From positions 26,756,106-26,820,105 of the forward strand of contig JASXTE010000001.1 in assembly GCA_030280995.1 (NCBI GenBank): a stretch of DNA of 64,000 nucleotides, read 5' to 3'. Source of the stretch: Hemileia vastatrix (taxonomy: Eukaryota > Basidiomycota > Pucciniomycetes > Pucciniales > Zaghouaniaceae). Numbering within the stretch: the first letter of the stretch is position 1; the number at the start of each line of letters is the position of its first letter. Under the pieces are notes generated by a model. The model ran no database searches. It saw nothing but the letters and a program-made list of their open reading frames with translations, and was not told the origin of the DNA. Of this stretch, positions 23,214 to 35,163 are shown in pieces. The position numbers and the translations under genes are program-made.

Positions 23214-23589
23214 GGGAATGTTAAGATAATTGAAGATGAAAAGGAGCAAAAACAAGCAGATAAGATAGTGAGGTGCTCTGAATAGAGAGAATAGACAGGA
23301 TGAGATGAGAATGAGAGTGCACAGAAAGGTAGAAGGCATATCCAGAGAGTAGTCAAAGATGTGGTTATTATTGAAAGTAGGACAAGATGTAGTTATGACA
23401 GAAAATTGTCCAATATGTGGATATGAAAAATTGAGTAGAAAAATGTTGGATAAGAGTTCAACTTTGAGACATAAAATGTCTAATAACCTAATTATTAGAA
23501 AAAATAATTGTGGAAGATGATTGGGGTATAAGGATTTTCATCCACAATTAAATTAATTGCAGGTAGGTCAACTTTGATACCCCCTAATA

Positions 23590-23744
23590 TAAATTAGGAA
23601 ATAAATTGCTTCATAAAACACTGAAAGAATGGTAAAGTTAAGTTACAGTCAGCAAATAATCACTTGCAAATTTTTCACTTCATAGAAAAAATCTTGACAT
23701 CTGTTTGTTAAGCAGATACTTAATACCCATAAGTTTATTTACTA
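23590..23744. other. 155-bp spacer between Harbinger copies B and D
   Basis: AT-rich sequence between the TAATA after copy B and the left end of copy D. No feature seen. Confidence 0.5.
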
Positions 23745-24120
23745 GGGGGTATCAATTTTAAGGTATCCACAATTAGGGATCAGGAATTTTTTTTCCCTGG
23801 ATCAGACATTATTAATTGAAGAAGATTCTTATCAACTAGAACATAGGTTAGTGGATACAAAATGCACAATTATGCATTATCCCACCTCCTATACCCCAAT
23901 TTTCATTCCTAATTCCTGATCCTAAATTCATTACCTCCATGATTGATCTGTAAGCATGTCACATTACATATAATTGTGGATGCCATCCTTATGTTACTCT
24001 TCAATCTAGGCAACTTATTTTTGGTGGCGGAAACTTAAGAATTTTGTCTATCTACACCCCCCTTCTCATTTGGTGGAAACTTTCTGCCTCCCTTATCACC
24101 TAAAACTTCAAACAACAACA

Positions 24121-25591
24121 TTGAAGCACCTCTCAACTAGGCAGAAACTTGAATCAACTATGAATTTTATTGCTTTAGCTTTAATTTCTGACTCTGATCC
24201 AGACTCTGATTTGGAAAACACTTTAGCTTATATTTCTGTGCTTTCCCAAAAGCATTACATCAACCAAAGGGTGTCAAATCATGTTCATTATCCCAGATAC
24301 TGTCGCTACGCAATATAGAGGGTGGACTTGCTAGCAAGTCCCCAACCTGAACTCTACTTGAACACCCACCTAAAACTGTTCTGCTTAGTGGTGTTAATCC
24401 CTGATTGTATGGTTCCTTTGTCAATAGCTCAATGTGTGTTCAATCTGTGGTGAGTTTGGGTCAAAGATTGGGGACTTGCTAGCAAGTCTGCCCCCCATAC
24501 TTTGTGGTACGTCTCCACTCAATTCTTGAAATTCCCCCTTTAAGCTTCACAAAACTATTTCAAACTTCTCCCAATTTCTTCTTCAAACTTAATCAACTCA
24601 TCTCTGATCACACTATCTTTCTTAAAAACTCTTGTAATAAAAAGTGTGATCCTTCTATTTAAGTTGCTGTTGCACTATGTTGCTTTGGATAAAATGGAAA
24701 TGGTGCTACTATAAGAAATTTGGAAAGTCTCTTTACCATAGGATATGGTACTGTTGTACTATACAAAAAAATCTGTATGATTGCCATTCTTTCCCTCAAA
24801 TCTCAAAAACTTTCTTTGCCAAATCTACAACAGAAACTTGAATCCTCTCAAGTAATGCAAGCTGAAGGTCTCCCCAGCTGTGCAGGTTTTGTTGATGGTA
24901 CAAATATACTATTGAGTCAAAAGCCTGCTCATGATGTCAACCATTATTTTGATTGGAAAAGAAGGTTTTATTAAGTTTTTCTGAAATTTATTACAATTCA
25001 TAAACTAAGTTTTATCTTGTATCTAGATACTCTATTTCTGTTCAACTTGTGTGTGATGCCAATGAAAAATTTATTGGTTTTCATAGTGGTTTCCCTGGCT
25101 CATATCATCACTCTTCTGTGTTCCAAAGAATGAGGATTTCCCAAAATCCTGACTCATACTTTAATGAATCCCAGTACCTCCTTGCTGACTCAGCATATGC
25201 AAGTGGAAAGTACATTATACCTGCTTTCTGAGGTACAACTTTAAAAAATGACCTAAAAACAACCTTTAAATATTACCTTGCACAATAAAGAGTGCAAATT
25301 GAACATGCTACTGTAATTTTAAAGGGAAGATTTTCTATTCTCCAGGAGCTTAGAATCCAATTTCAAAAAAAAAATGACATCAAAACAGCAAATAATCAGA
25401 TAGTGAATTGTGTAATACTCCATAATATCCTTTCTGATTTAAAAAAGGAGTGATATGATCTTTATTAAGAAAAGGATTCTGACCCCACACCAGCTCTCCC
25501 CCCCTTTATTCACAAAAACTTAATTTCCACTGGAATATGCTCCATCATTATCCCAATAACACTCCAACATTTCTCAACACAATCCTTTTAA
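24121..25591 (+). pseudogene. Harbinger transposase copy D, heavily decayed
   Basis: It aligns with copy C throughout: start lost (TTG), SDSDLENTLAYISVLSQK, a MITE inserted at 24311-24507, IGYGTVVLYKKICMIAI, SSQVMQAEGLPSCAGFVDGT (first Asp), an intron region, HSGFPGSYHHSSVFQRM (the second catalytic Asp reads His in HHSSVF instead of HDSSVF), LLADSAYASGKYIIPAF, then stops. The Glu block is still visible as QIEHAT. Many stops and the lost Asp make it inactive. Confidence 0.75.
24311..24507. mobile_element. 197-bp MITE with self-palindromic terminal repeats
   Basis: It is flanked by TACG (24307-24310 and 24508-24511). The two ends are inverted copies, each containing the 18-bp perfect palindrome GGACTTGCTAGCAAGTCC or its one-base variant, so each end can form a hairpin on its own as well as pairing with the other end. 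It sits inside the transposase pseudogene of Harbinger D, and a relative of one end occurs at 48796. No coding capacity; family unknown. Confidence 0.72.
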
Positions 25592-26550
25592 TTTTTTTTA
25601 TAATCTCCAAATGATCAAGTTGTGTGTTCATTTCACTTGGAATTGGTTTTATTTTTTTTGCATGTTGAATTTGATTTTGAACTTTCTGTTAAAGTCTCTT
25701 TTTTTCAACTCTCTTTGTTTTCCTTTATCAACTCAACATGAAATAACATATTTTCTGCCATTGCATAATATTTCAGTCATTCTTTTTTTCTTTCATCACT
25801 CATATCAGTTTCCTCCTCTCCTCTTGCATCCCTCAAATAATTTTAAGTAAATTTTTTTCTCAACTCATCTCTCCAGGTAAGTCATTTTTTCATTGATACT
25901 TATATGTTTGATAATTATAATTATTCTTCTATTTTTTTTCTGTTTATTTATTTATTTATTGTAAGTGTATTTTTTGATTTTCTAGGTGAAATTAACCTTT
26001 TTTTCTCTCTTGCTCTTTTATTTCTTTTTTTTTCTCTCCATCATTGTATTCTTTATCCTTCCTTGGACTGGGTATTTTCTCACATTTCCCCCCTCCTTGG
26101 CTTCCTCTAACCCCCTTTTCCTGCTTCATTAGTTTCATCTCTTTAAACTCCCCTTTCCCCTCTTTTTGGTGTCCTCAATACCCCCCCTAAATCCCCCCAA
26201 AACCCTCCTATAACCCCTCCATGGCATCCTTTATCTCACCCCTACCCCCCTTCCTCCTCCCTTAAACCAGGCCCACCCCCCTCTCTTTGTTTTTTAACCA
26301 AAAATTGTTAACAATTGTTCCTTAACTAACCAAATTTATAAAAATTCAATATGGAATCAAATGAGGAGAAGGGGGGGAGAGCCAAGTTAAAGAGAGGTAG
26401 AAGGGGGGGTATGGGTGAGATAAAGAGCCAAAAGAGGGGATTAAGGACGGATTTTAGGGGGATTTTAGGGGGATTTTAGGGGGATTTTAGGGGGTATTTT
26501 TTGGGGGGTATTGAGGAGACCAATAAGGGGGGAAAGGAGGGGGGACTGAG
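25592..26550. repeat. Harbinger D central T-rich, C-rich and G-rich tracts
   Basis: A T-rich stretch (25592-26110) is followed by a C-rich one (26110-26290) and a G-rich one (26360-26550). The last includes four copies of the 12-mer GATTTTAGGGGG around 26453-26500. It occupies the same position as 19487-20460 in copy B. No gene is seen. Confidence 0.65.
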
Positions 26551-26949
26551 GCAGCCATAAAAAATTGACTGTTATGTATTAGAATATTTATTAATTTTTT
26601 TTGCAGAATTTTAGAAAAATATTCATCAGTCTCAATTGAAGTAATAAATATTCTTATTAGTTTTTTGCAGCAAATTCTTAATGTCATTTATTATAAATTA
26701 TGTGAGTTTTTTTTGCTTTTAATTTTTTGGGTTTTGAAAAATAACCAGTTTTTTTGTAGAAATAAACATGTCTATTTCTTCATATTTACCCCTTACTTCA
26801 CCCTCATATTCTTCAATTTCAGCTTATTTTCAATCATCATCTAAAAAATCAACAAAAAATAATGATAATCAAAATTAAAAAAAAGATTTTTAAAAAGAAA
26901 ATTCTCTTGGATAGTATATTTGGCCATATATAAACCATCAAGTACTATA

Positions 26950-27923
26950 AAGCCAAAGTAGAAGAAAAATAATTATCCAAAGAAATTACCAGAAGATATA
27001 AAATATCTAACCAAATTAAGAGGCAATGAAGCTATAGCAGTTATTAGTAATACTTTTTAGCCTCAATTTATTTACAAAAACTATTCTTTTGATGTTTTAA
27101 AGGATGAATCTTTTAATCAACTATCCAATATTGTCACCACACTATATCAAATGGCCTTGGTTTTCTTACTGATAAGGAATAGGAATTTGTTGGGCAGTAT
27201 CATGATTAGATTTTGATGGAGACCAGAATTTTTTAAAGGTTATTCTCTTGGTAAGTCTAATAATTTTTGTTTCATTCTTAATATTAATTCACTCATTTTA
27301 ATTCTGAAGGCATCTATTCTTTGCTAAAAATTTTATCTAAAGTCAAATTAGATAATAATTTTCAAAAATGGGACACCTTACCTTCTTTAAATTCATTTCT
27401 TGCTCTTCAGCTTAAAAAACTCTGCAATAAAGCTTTAAAAAAATCATGAAATTTCTACCAGTTTGAATACCAAACTGGTGTGACTTGGAATGGGAAGAGA
27501 TTAGTAGTGCATATCTATTTTTTCTAATATTATAATAACTCATTCAGGATCTTATAACAGCGTTCAAACCAATTCGAATGATTCCAATTATCATACTTTT
27601 GGGATACCTTCATATATTGATTGTATTAAAGGACAACCTATTTTTTCACCTGCTAAAATCAAAGGACATGGTTAATATTTACAGGATCATAATTGTATAA
27701 TTGGTTTTGGTTTGGGAAATGGAATCATTAAATCTGTTTGGAAATATTCTCATGATAATCAAAAAACTGAAAAAGCACCTCAAGCTTTTAAATCTTTTCA
27801 AGAATTCACACATTTCTGTTGCTCTTTTCAGATTAGTCAAAAGCTAATCCAACAAATAAACAAGGCAAAAAAAGAAGGAAAAGGTAATAAAGTTAATAAA
27901 ACTTTATGTAGATCAAAAAATTA
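26950..27923 (+). pseudogene. Decayed Tet-like 2OG-Fe(II) oxygenase inside Harbinger D
   Basis: Plus-strand fragments give LTKLRGNEAIAVISNTF, WDTLPSLNSFLALQLKKL and TGVTWNG. After a probable intron ending at TTCAG near 27546 comes an almost open stretch with NDSNYHTFGIPSYID, one TAA, then NGIIKSVWK, and QEFTHFCCSFQISQKLIQQI. This mirrors the order of the intact gene at 746-1858 (NGIWVVIW, FSRLGSSIQIS) and the rust Tet-like consensus. At the HxD position it reads QTN, so both iron ligands appear lost. It lies between the transposase and Myb-like genes, well inside the two element ends, so it is true cargo. Confidence 0.6.
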
Positions 27924-28080
27924 AGGGGATTTTTAGATTCACAATATATTTATTCTTCTTTCATAAATTTTTAATAAATTAATCTGATATTTCAATTTAC
28001 TAAACTAAATTAATGGGCCAAAAACCTTTGTGTTGTATAACAGGTAATCATGACAACATTAATTTGTTTCATGGGGCTCC

Positions 28081-29579
28081 TGTCAGCCTGTATATCCCCA
28101 GGACTGAGTAAAAAGTATTTATAAGTTATTTTAAACACATGAACTATACATGGGAATAATAATTAAGAGTACACAAATAGTATACATAAGTAAATTTATG
28201 ATAATATACAAAATATGCGATTATAACACCTTATATACACGCATAGCTCCACCTTTTATAAGTCTTAGGTACTTAATATTAAGTTGGAATATGTTAGGGT
28301 AATTTTAAGAACCTTAAGTATAAGGCTACATAATTTTTAAGTACACTTAAAGCTGTTATTTTCACTGTTTTATGCAAAAAACAAGAAATGCGCTTTATTT
28401 CACTTAAAAGTTGACTGTATGCGCCATAAATTTGAAAATATCAAAAATGCACTTTGACAGATCAATTTGTCTCATTTAGGACTATTGATTTGGCTATTTA
28501 AATGCATAAAAGTAAAACTTTTCAAATTTGGTGTTTTTTATGCCAGAAATGGCTTCTGTGTACTGGCCACATACTGCCTGCTTTTTTCCCGTGTGAATAG
28601 CTTCATTTTTAGCAAAGTTAGCTTTTTAACACTATAATTACCCCACATTCTACGCCCACTGTGGCGAAACACACTAAAATAGGTGACATGCACTTATTTA
28701 GTGTCCTAGCTTAATTAATAATGCATTGACCTTGTTTATATGCACTAATTTCAATAATAACCTTACTCTTGGCGTCTTATTTCATCACCACACTTAAATT
28801 TGCCTAATTTTAGTCAAGGATTTACCTGTGCAAGCGCCTGCCAAGGACTGCATGTAGTTACCCCACATCTCATGCTCTTTTTTGGGTTTTTGGGTGGTTT
28901 CTCAGTCAATATTAGGTATTTTTGAATGGCAATTTCACGTAGTATAATGTCAGGATTAGCCCCATTATTTTTCCAGTGAATCCCCCCTATTATTAAGCTA
29001 TTATTAACCTTAAAAATTCCCCTCTAGGCTTTTATATTATTGTTTACTACGCATATATTCTCTTTTTATCTTATTTCTTAATTTTGGTGGATTTTCCTTA
29101 TTAATACAAGATTTTGGCAGTTATTACTCTTCTAATTATGTCAGGGATTACTGGGAATGTTTATGGGCATTTCTATTAGTTGTTTAGAGGCGTCATTAAC
29201 TGTGTATTGGGTGGTACATCAAGGGAATCATTGGGGAACTCAGTGTGTATAAAAGGAGGAGGCTTTTGGGTCTTGTTTCTACATTCTTTATCATTACAAT
29301 TTAACCAATATAACCAAATAAATTGCAATACATATCAATTAGTACTTTTATAAGACTTTTGAATAGTATCTGAATTATAAAATCTATTTTTTACCAACTA
29401 CAAAGATTGTAAGCCATATATAAAAATAGTGAGAATTATATTACTGAGACCTTTAATTTTGATTATATTTTACTACTTGTTGGATTTATACTACAGTATT
29501 CATATAGGACCATTAAAATCTTCTAGACAACTGACCATTCAAGCTAGTTCATGTCTTTGTTCTTGACCTCAGCCTGACA
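28081..29579 (+). mobile_element. Solo LTR of the gypsy-1 family in Harbinger D
   Basis: A 1499-bp sequence from TGTCAGCCTGTATATCCCC to CTCAGCCTGACA matches the reverse complement of the gypsy element 1 LTRs over its full length. It is flanked by a perfect target duplication GCTCC (28076-28080 and 29580-29584). No internal region is present, so the element was lost by LTR-LTR recombination. It is oriented opposite to element 1. Confidence 0.93.
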
Positions 29580-29584
29580 GCTCC

Positions 29585-30164
29585 TCTAACCTATACCTGT
29601 GGAAAGTCCTAAATTTAGCTTCTAGACTCAATCAGCATTTTGGCATGAGTTCTCATTAATTTAAAGCTAGTGAATTTGAAATATCTTATTTATTTATTAA
29701 TGTGTACAGTTATATTAAAATTTGGTGACTTGAACCCCTTATTTCAAAAAAATGAAGGGGAGGTTATTGCCAAATTTTAAAATCTGACATGCAAATTTGA
29801 TGATTTTAAATTTTTTTGGTGATACCCACCCCTTGCTTCAATAAAATGAAAGTGGGGGTATTGCCAAATTTTCAATATAGATATAAAATTTTGTTGAATT
29901 AGCTGTATTTAGAAAAGCAAATTTATTGACTTGAATTTAAAGTTAAAAAATTTGATTTGAAAACACAAAGAAGTCAAAAATAGTGTGTCAAATTTCGCCA
30001 TCAGGACCATTTAGAATTAATTTGTTACATTTCTTGATATTTTATTCAACTGATGATGGATAAAGTAATTAAATACACAAAAAATTATGAAATAATTTTA
30101 TGTACATAAAAATAAGAACGATTGAAATTGGAAAGAAAACATAAAAACTATTAATAAATCAAAC
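29585..30164. other. Harbinger D spacer with degenerate minisatellite
   Basis: It begins with the downstream half of the MGQ-type stretch cut by the solo LTR. It continues with two or three degenerate units of the Harbinger minisatellite (GGTGATACCCACCCCTT, AAAATGAA) at 29715-29880. No gene seen in the rest. Confidence 0.5.
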
Positions 30165-31491
30165 ATTTTCATTAGGAGTTCAATTTCATCAATAGATTAA
30201 TTAGCCTTAACACATTCAATTATGAAAACTTTATTTTTGGAATTATCTTCAAGTTTATACTTGAGTTTAATCTGATCCAATAGGAAATTTCACCTGAGAG
30301 CTTTCTCCTCTTTGATTTTTCAATACTTAGACTTAGCTCAACTTACTTCTCCTCCAATTCTTTTTCCCTATCATCCCTTAATAAAGAGAGCTCATAATTC
30401 CTCTCCTCTAAGTCTTGTGCCCTATCATCCCTCCATAAAGAGAGGTTGAATTGTTGCTTTTGAAATTTAAGAGTCTCTCATGAAACTTTGACTTTACCTA
30501 GAGTGTTAAGAAATATTAACAAAAGATAAAACAAAAGTAGACTAAATTATTTATAGGTATCTTATCACTTAAAATCATAAATTTTCTCTGATAAATCTTT
30601 GATAGAAGAAATAGGAGTTTGAGAAGTACTATCTCTTTTTTTTCCCCTTCTGAAATTTAGAGTAGTTGGAAGTCTTTGGTTTTTTTAAGAGGAATTTGGT
30701 ATATTGTTTTCATCATCATCACTTTTACTAGCTTCAAGGTTGCTTTATTGTGGCCCCTTGGTTGGCTAATCAGCCTTTTTAGAGATATGAAAAAGAGAAG
30801 TAAATAAAAAAATCGACTATATACAAGAAAAAAACTCACTAGAGTTAGATAGGTTTGGTTTATATCACCATAATGATCTATAGAAAAAATATCTTGATTT
30901 TTTATACTAAAAAGAAAAGAGGCTTGAGTGGAGGAAGAGTATTCAAAACGATTACTCTCAATATCATTTTTGGAGATAAAATTTTCTCCATCCAACATGT
31001 TTTTGGATTAAAATCAGCTCACTCTCCAAATATATAATCCATCTCTTTATAGTAAGGACATAAAGAATAAAGCTTATAATATATAGATTTAATTCCCTTA
31101 CTGATATCAATATCAGTAATACCAAAAGCAGTAGAGGATGAAAGAGTCTTAGCCTTCTTTTATTTAGCTTGATAGTGCTTGAAGAGCTCAGACATCTGTT
31201 TTGGAAAAAGATCAACCCTTCCATTTGTCTTATTTTTTAAGTTGTTTGCCATTATAAGATAGCCATTGACTTATGATGTGGGGGGAATCCTACTTTAGTT
31301 GTATTCTCAGGAGCAAAAAAAGAATCATTATTAGTTTTAGTTTTTAGCCAGTTGATAAGTATGAGGTGATCATCGTTTATTAGTTGACATGTCTTTGATT
31401 TCTTAGCTGAGCAGGGGAAAGAGGGAGTAGCTGTATTTGAAGAACAAGTGGGAGGAGTCTGCCTTTGAGAAGATATGTGAGGCCAAGGCAT
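30165..31491 (-). pseudogene. Myb/SANT-like coiled-coil protein, Harbinger copy D, decayed
   Basis: It starts at an ATG at 31491 (MPWPHISSQRQTPPTCSS, matching MPRHPRSSQRQ of copy C). It continues AKKSKTCQLINDDHLILINW, then breaks near 31260 and later. Recognisable later blocks are GITDIDISKGIKSI, SSSSTQAS and a C-terminal Lys/Glu/Leu-rich coiled coil (30300-30480). Several stops and frameshifts are present. Confidence 0.68.
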
Positions 31492-31797
31492 GTTAAGATA
31501 TTTGATTATGAATAGGAGAAGAAAAGAGAAGATTAGATGGGGAGGCATCTGAATGTATGAAAGAAATAGACAGGGTGGGAGTGTACAGCAAGATAAAGAG
31601 GCTGGCACATCCAGAAAGTTTTCCAAGATGTGGTTATGAAAAATTGAGCATAAAGATTTCAGATAAGAGGTTAAGTTTGACATGTAAAATTTCTAATGAC
31701 CCAATTATTTTCAAAAATTATTGCTGAAGATAATTGGAGTATAAGGATTTTTATCTGAAATTGATTTGATTGCAGATCTTCTAAAATTGATAACCCC

Positions 31798-32574
31798 TAC
31801 AATTTGTATAAAACTGGAAATGAAGCATTGGGATTTTCCATGGCTCATTGTGGGACTTTTATTGATTCTGTTTCAACACTTTTGGCTGGTATATATATAT
31901 ATATTGGGCTTTATTTTGGCATGCATCCTAACCAACAAAAATCTGGGGTTTTTCTTGTAAAAAGTTTTCCTAGAAAATTTGTTTTTACCATGCTTTTTCC
32001 ATGTTATTTGCTAAGATGTTTAATGCTTTTGTGTGCCTTTGTTGCAATTTTATGAAATTTATTGATTTTTGTAATATTTCATTTCTGCAAATAATTTATT
32101 TTAAGCATACCAGCTCCTTACTTATTAGTTCTATTATTATAATTTTATTGCTATTGGTGGATATCTCAATAGATCCCACTCAAACACACACTTATTTCTG
32201 TATCACCATTTGTGAGTTTAAAAAGAAATTTGAAGTCCCAATATCATTTTTGAGATGTTTTTACAGCCAATACAATGGGAAGACAAGTATATCTATCTCA
32301 ATATAGAATCTAGCATATGAATGTATTATTTTAAAATGTTACACCCACTAAATCATAAAACAGTGCAAAATTCATTTTAAAATCAAATATTTAAGAAATT
32401 ATTTTCATCTATCAGCTGAATGAATTTTTATTATCATTTTAATTTTAATTTTAATTATAATTATAATTTTTATTTTTTCACAAAATTGTGATTATTAGTA
32501 GCACTGAAAAATCACAAAACCAAAATGATAAAGACTAGAGTAAAAGTGGTGATTGACAGTAGATAAAAAGTTTC
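31798..32574. other. Host spacer between Harbinger D and gypsy element 2, with a short unrecognised ORF
   Basis: An 83-codon plus-strand ORF (31804-32055; MYKTGNEALGFSMAHCGTF) starts a few bases after the Harbinger end. It might be the 3' piece of an older repeat protein cut by the insertion, but no family was recognised. The rest is AT-rich without features. Confidence 0.35.
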
Positions 32575-33750
32575 TATCAGCCGGATGTCTAGAAGAATGA
32601 AGATAATAATAGAAATAATAGAAAGAAGGATGGGAATTATAAAGTAGTAAAGTAAAATGAAATAAATTATTTATAATTTAAGGGAGTAAGACAACAAGAT
32701 AATTGAGATTTGACAAAGTTGTAAGTGTTTTAATTAAATTGTAAAATATTATAATTGATTATAAATGTTCAAAGCGCGTCAGTTCAATAATAGTATTATA
32801 AATCTTATGGCAAACTATAATTATTTATATAGTATTTAAATTAGATGTATTGAACTAATAAAAATAATAAATAAAAGAAATATATTTAAAGTATGATAAG
32901 TGAGTGTATAGTAAGTGATGAGCTACCAGAGAGACTTCTAAAGCCCTTTTATAGGCAAGAGGACATTCTGGAGCGTTCCAATAGTATGTACAAAAAAGTA
33001 AAATAATGTGAAACAATTAATTAAAAGATTCTAATTAAAAACATAAAAAATAAATCCGTGAATAAACAAATATTTTTCCCATCAGTAATTTGTAAAAGAG
33101 AATAGAGTTAATATAACAATTAACTATGTGAGTATGAAAAAATGAGAACTGTGAGAAAGAAATCAAAAGAAGGAATACAAATAGCTGAAAAAAGTATAAT
33201 TAAAATAAAAGGAATTATTTTTATGCCTTTAAATAATCTTCATTCAGTATAAGCAATAGTAATTTAACTATTTCAAGTAAATTAACTATTAAATTAATTG
33301 AACAACTAATTAAATTAATAAAGGAACTTTTTAACATGAGAATTTAAATTTAATCATATTAAATTAATTTAGTAATATTAGTGGCACAATTGAGGGTCAA
33401 GGAAGCGCCAAATATTGATGGATATTATTATATGATAAGTTGTATTTAGTTAAATAAATGTTATTATTAAAATTGTAATTACTGTGTAAGTTAAATTTAC
33501 ACTTATAATATAATTTTGAATAATTTATTTATACATATAAATCACACCATGGTATTATAGAATATTATATTTGTTTATGTAATACAATTTATTTAATAAT
33601 AAAATTAAGTATAATATTTATTTTATTCATTCACAAAATATTTATAATTTTATTTAAATAATTTTTTGTATTTACATAAAGTTATTCCTCTATATGTTTA
33701 CAGTAATTTATTGTATAAATTACTGGACTCCTGGGATAGCCTGGCTGACA
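32575..33750 (-). repeat. 3' LTR of gypsy element 2 (intact copy)
   Basis: 1176 bp, very AT-rich. It serves as the empty-site reference for both insertions in the other LTR: GATAATAATAGAAATAATAG for gypsy element 3, and AGTTAATATAACAATT near 33108 for Harbinger C. Confidence 0.92.
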
Positions 33751-33783
33751 CTCCCTCACTCTAAAAAAAACAATAAAAAAATG

Positions 33784-34473
33784 CTAAGATTTTTTCTTTT
33801 TATACTTTTTTAACAGAGTAGAGAGATTTGAAATTTCCTTTCCAGGTATCCATGCATCATGTTCAGATGACTTGTTCTTATATCTCAATAAATATTCAAT
33901 ACCTCTTTCAGAAGTGATAATTCTATCATTGAGAATTTTATCAATTTCTGAAGTTTCTGTGACTTCCTGAGGGTTTTCCTTAGGTCTTCCCCTTCTTTTG
34001 GGAAATAAGTCACTGTTGGAAGTATAAGGTTTAAGCAAAAAAATGGGAAAAACAGGATATTTTCTATCATATGGAGAATACAATACAACTTCTACTGCAT
34101 TATCACCAACCATTCTTTTAACAACAAATGGTCCTACAAAAGGATCTTTTAATTTTTTGTTACCTTGTAAATTGAAATGGACAGTAGTTATCAACACTTC
34201 ATCACCCTTGTTAAATGTGTATTCTTTATGGTATTTATCCCATCTTTTCTTTTCATATTCAAATGCTTTTTCAATACAGCTTTGAGCGTGTTTTCTGCAT
34301 AGCTGTTGCATTTGCATAAAAGATTTTACACCAGGATGTAGTTCCAACTTAGGTAATTTATTATTGAGAATCTGAGCAGGAGTATTTGGGACATAACCTA
34401 ACCAAAGCTCAAAAGGCTTTTTCTCAGTGAAAGAATGAACAGTACTATTATATGCAAATTCAAGACCAGGCAA
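33784..34473 (-). pseudogene. Gypsy element 2 pol: integrase C-terminal domain and chromodomain
   Basis: The 229-residue segment begins MPGLEFAYNSTVHSFTEKKP (end of the integrase core), then GPFVVKRMVGDNAVEVVLYS, a basic linker (FPKRRGRPKENPQ) and a chromodomain-like end (ILNDRIITSERGIEYLLRY, KNKSSEHDAWIPGKE). A TAG at the position of a Trp codon (after FTHD) separates it from the upstream integrase. This fits a G-to-A change. Confidence 0.85.
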
Positions 34474-34482
34474 AAGAGTGAC

Positions 34483-35106
34483 CTAGTCATGAGTAAATCT
34501 GTCATTGTCTTTATATTCTAAACCAAAGGCACAATACCTTCTAATCATATCTTCCAGAGTTTGAATCATCCTTTCAGCTAGACCATCTGTCTGAGGATGA
34601 TGAGCTGTAGATAACTTTAACTCACAGCCACAAATATCCATTAAAGAGGTCCAAAAATCAGAAGTAAATTTTGGATCTCTATCAGAGATAATGGCTTTTG
34701 AAAATCCAATAATATTAAACATGGAAGACCACCATAAAAAAGCTAATTCTTTTGTGGATACATCTTTGTGGGTTGGAATAAATTTACACATTTTTGTGAA
34801 TCTATCTACTATCACCCAACAAGAGTTATAACTGTCTTTACCTGCTACAGGAAGGCCAGTGACAAAATCCATGTTAATTATTTGCCAAGGAGCATTAGGT
34901 GCTTCAATATGTTGTAGTAAACCTGCTCTCTTACCTGTCAACCTTTTAGATTTTTGGCAAGAATCACAAGATTCAACATATAATTTTGTATCTTCAGACA
35001 TATTAGCCCACCAAGCAGTGTTTTTGATTCTAATCAATGTTTTTTCTAGATCAAAATGACCAGCTAATATGTCATCATGACAAAGTTTGAGGATAGTTTT
35101 TTTCAT
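34483..35106 (-). pseudogene. Gypsy element 2 pol: integrase zinc-binding and catalytic core
   Basis: The 207-residue segment contains the HHCC domain (CHDDILAGHFDLEK ... CDSCQKSKRLTGKRAGLLQ) and the catalytic core with INMDFVTGLPVAG (first Asp), IISDRDPKFTSDFWTSLMD (second Asp) and HHPQTDGLAERMIQTLE (Glu). It shares most residues with element 1. Confidence 0.87.
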
Positions 35107-35163
35107 AGAAGGGGCAATTACAATTACATTTGTCAGATTTCTTCTATAATAAATATAACCATC

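Larger units (their letters stand above)
8208..23584 (+). mobile_element. Harbinger element copy B (5.7 kb plus nested gypsy element 1)
   Basis: The left end GGGGGTATCAAAGTTGA at 8208 and its inverted partner TTTGATACCCCC ending at 23584 are flanked by TAATA on both sides (8203-8207 and 23585-23589). Order inside: transposase (+, split), T-rich then C-rich then G-rich tracts, a trace of the oxygenase gene, a minisatellite, and a Myb/SANT-like gene (-). Subtracting the 9624-bp gypsy insertion and its target duplication leaves about 5.75 kb, almost the size of copy C. All genes are decayed. Confidence 0.85.
23745..31797 (+). mobile_element. Harbinger element copy D with MITE, oxygenase cargo and nested solo LTR
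   Basis: The left end GGGGGTATCAATTTTAAGG at 23745 and a mutated right end TTGATAACCCC at 31797 are flanked by TACTA and TACAA, a one-mismatch version of the TAATA seen elsewhere. Order: transposase (+), polypyrimidine and polypurine block, oxygenase (+), solo LTR, minisatellite, Myb-like gene (-). It is more decayed than B and C, so probably the oldest copy. Without the solo LTR and MITE it is about 6.3 kb, longer than B or C because the oxygenase segment is retained. Confidence 0.82.
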
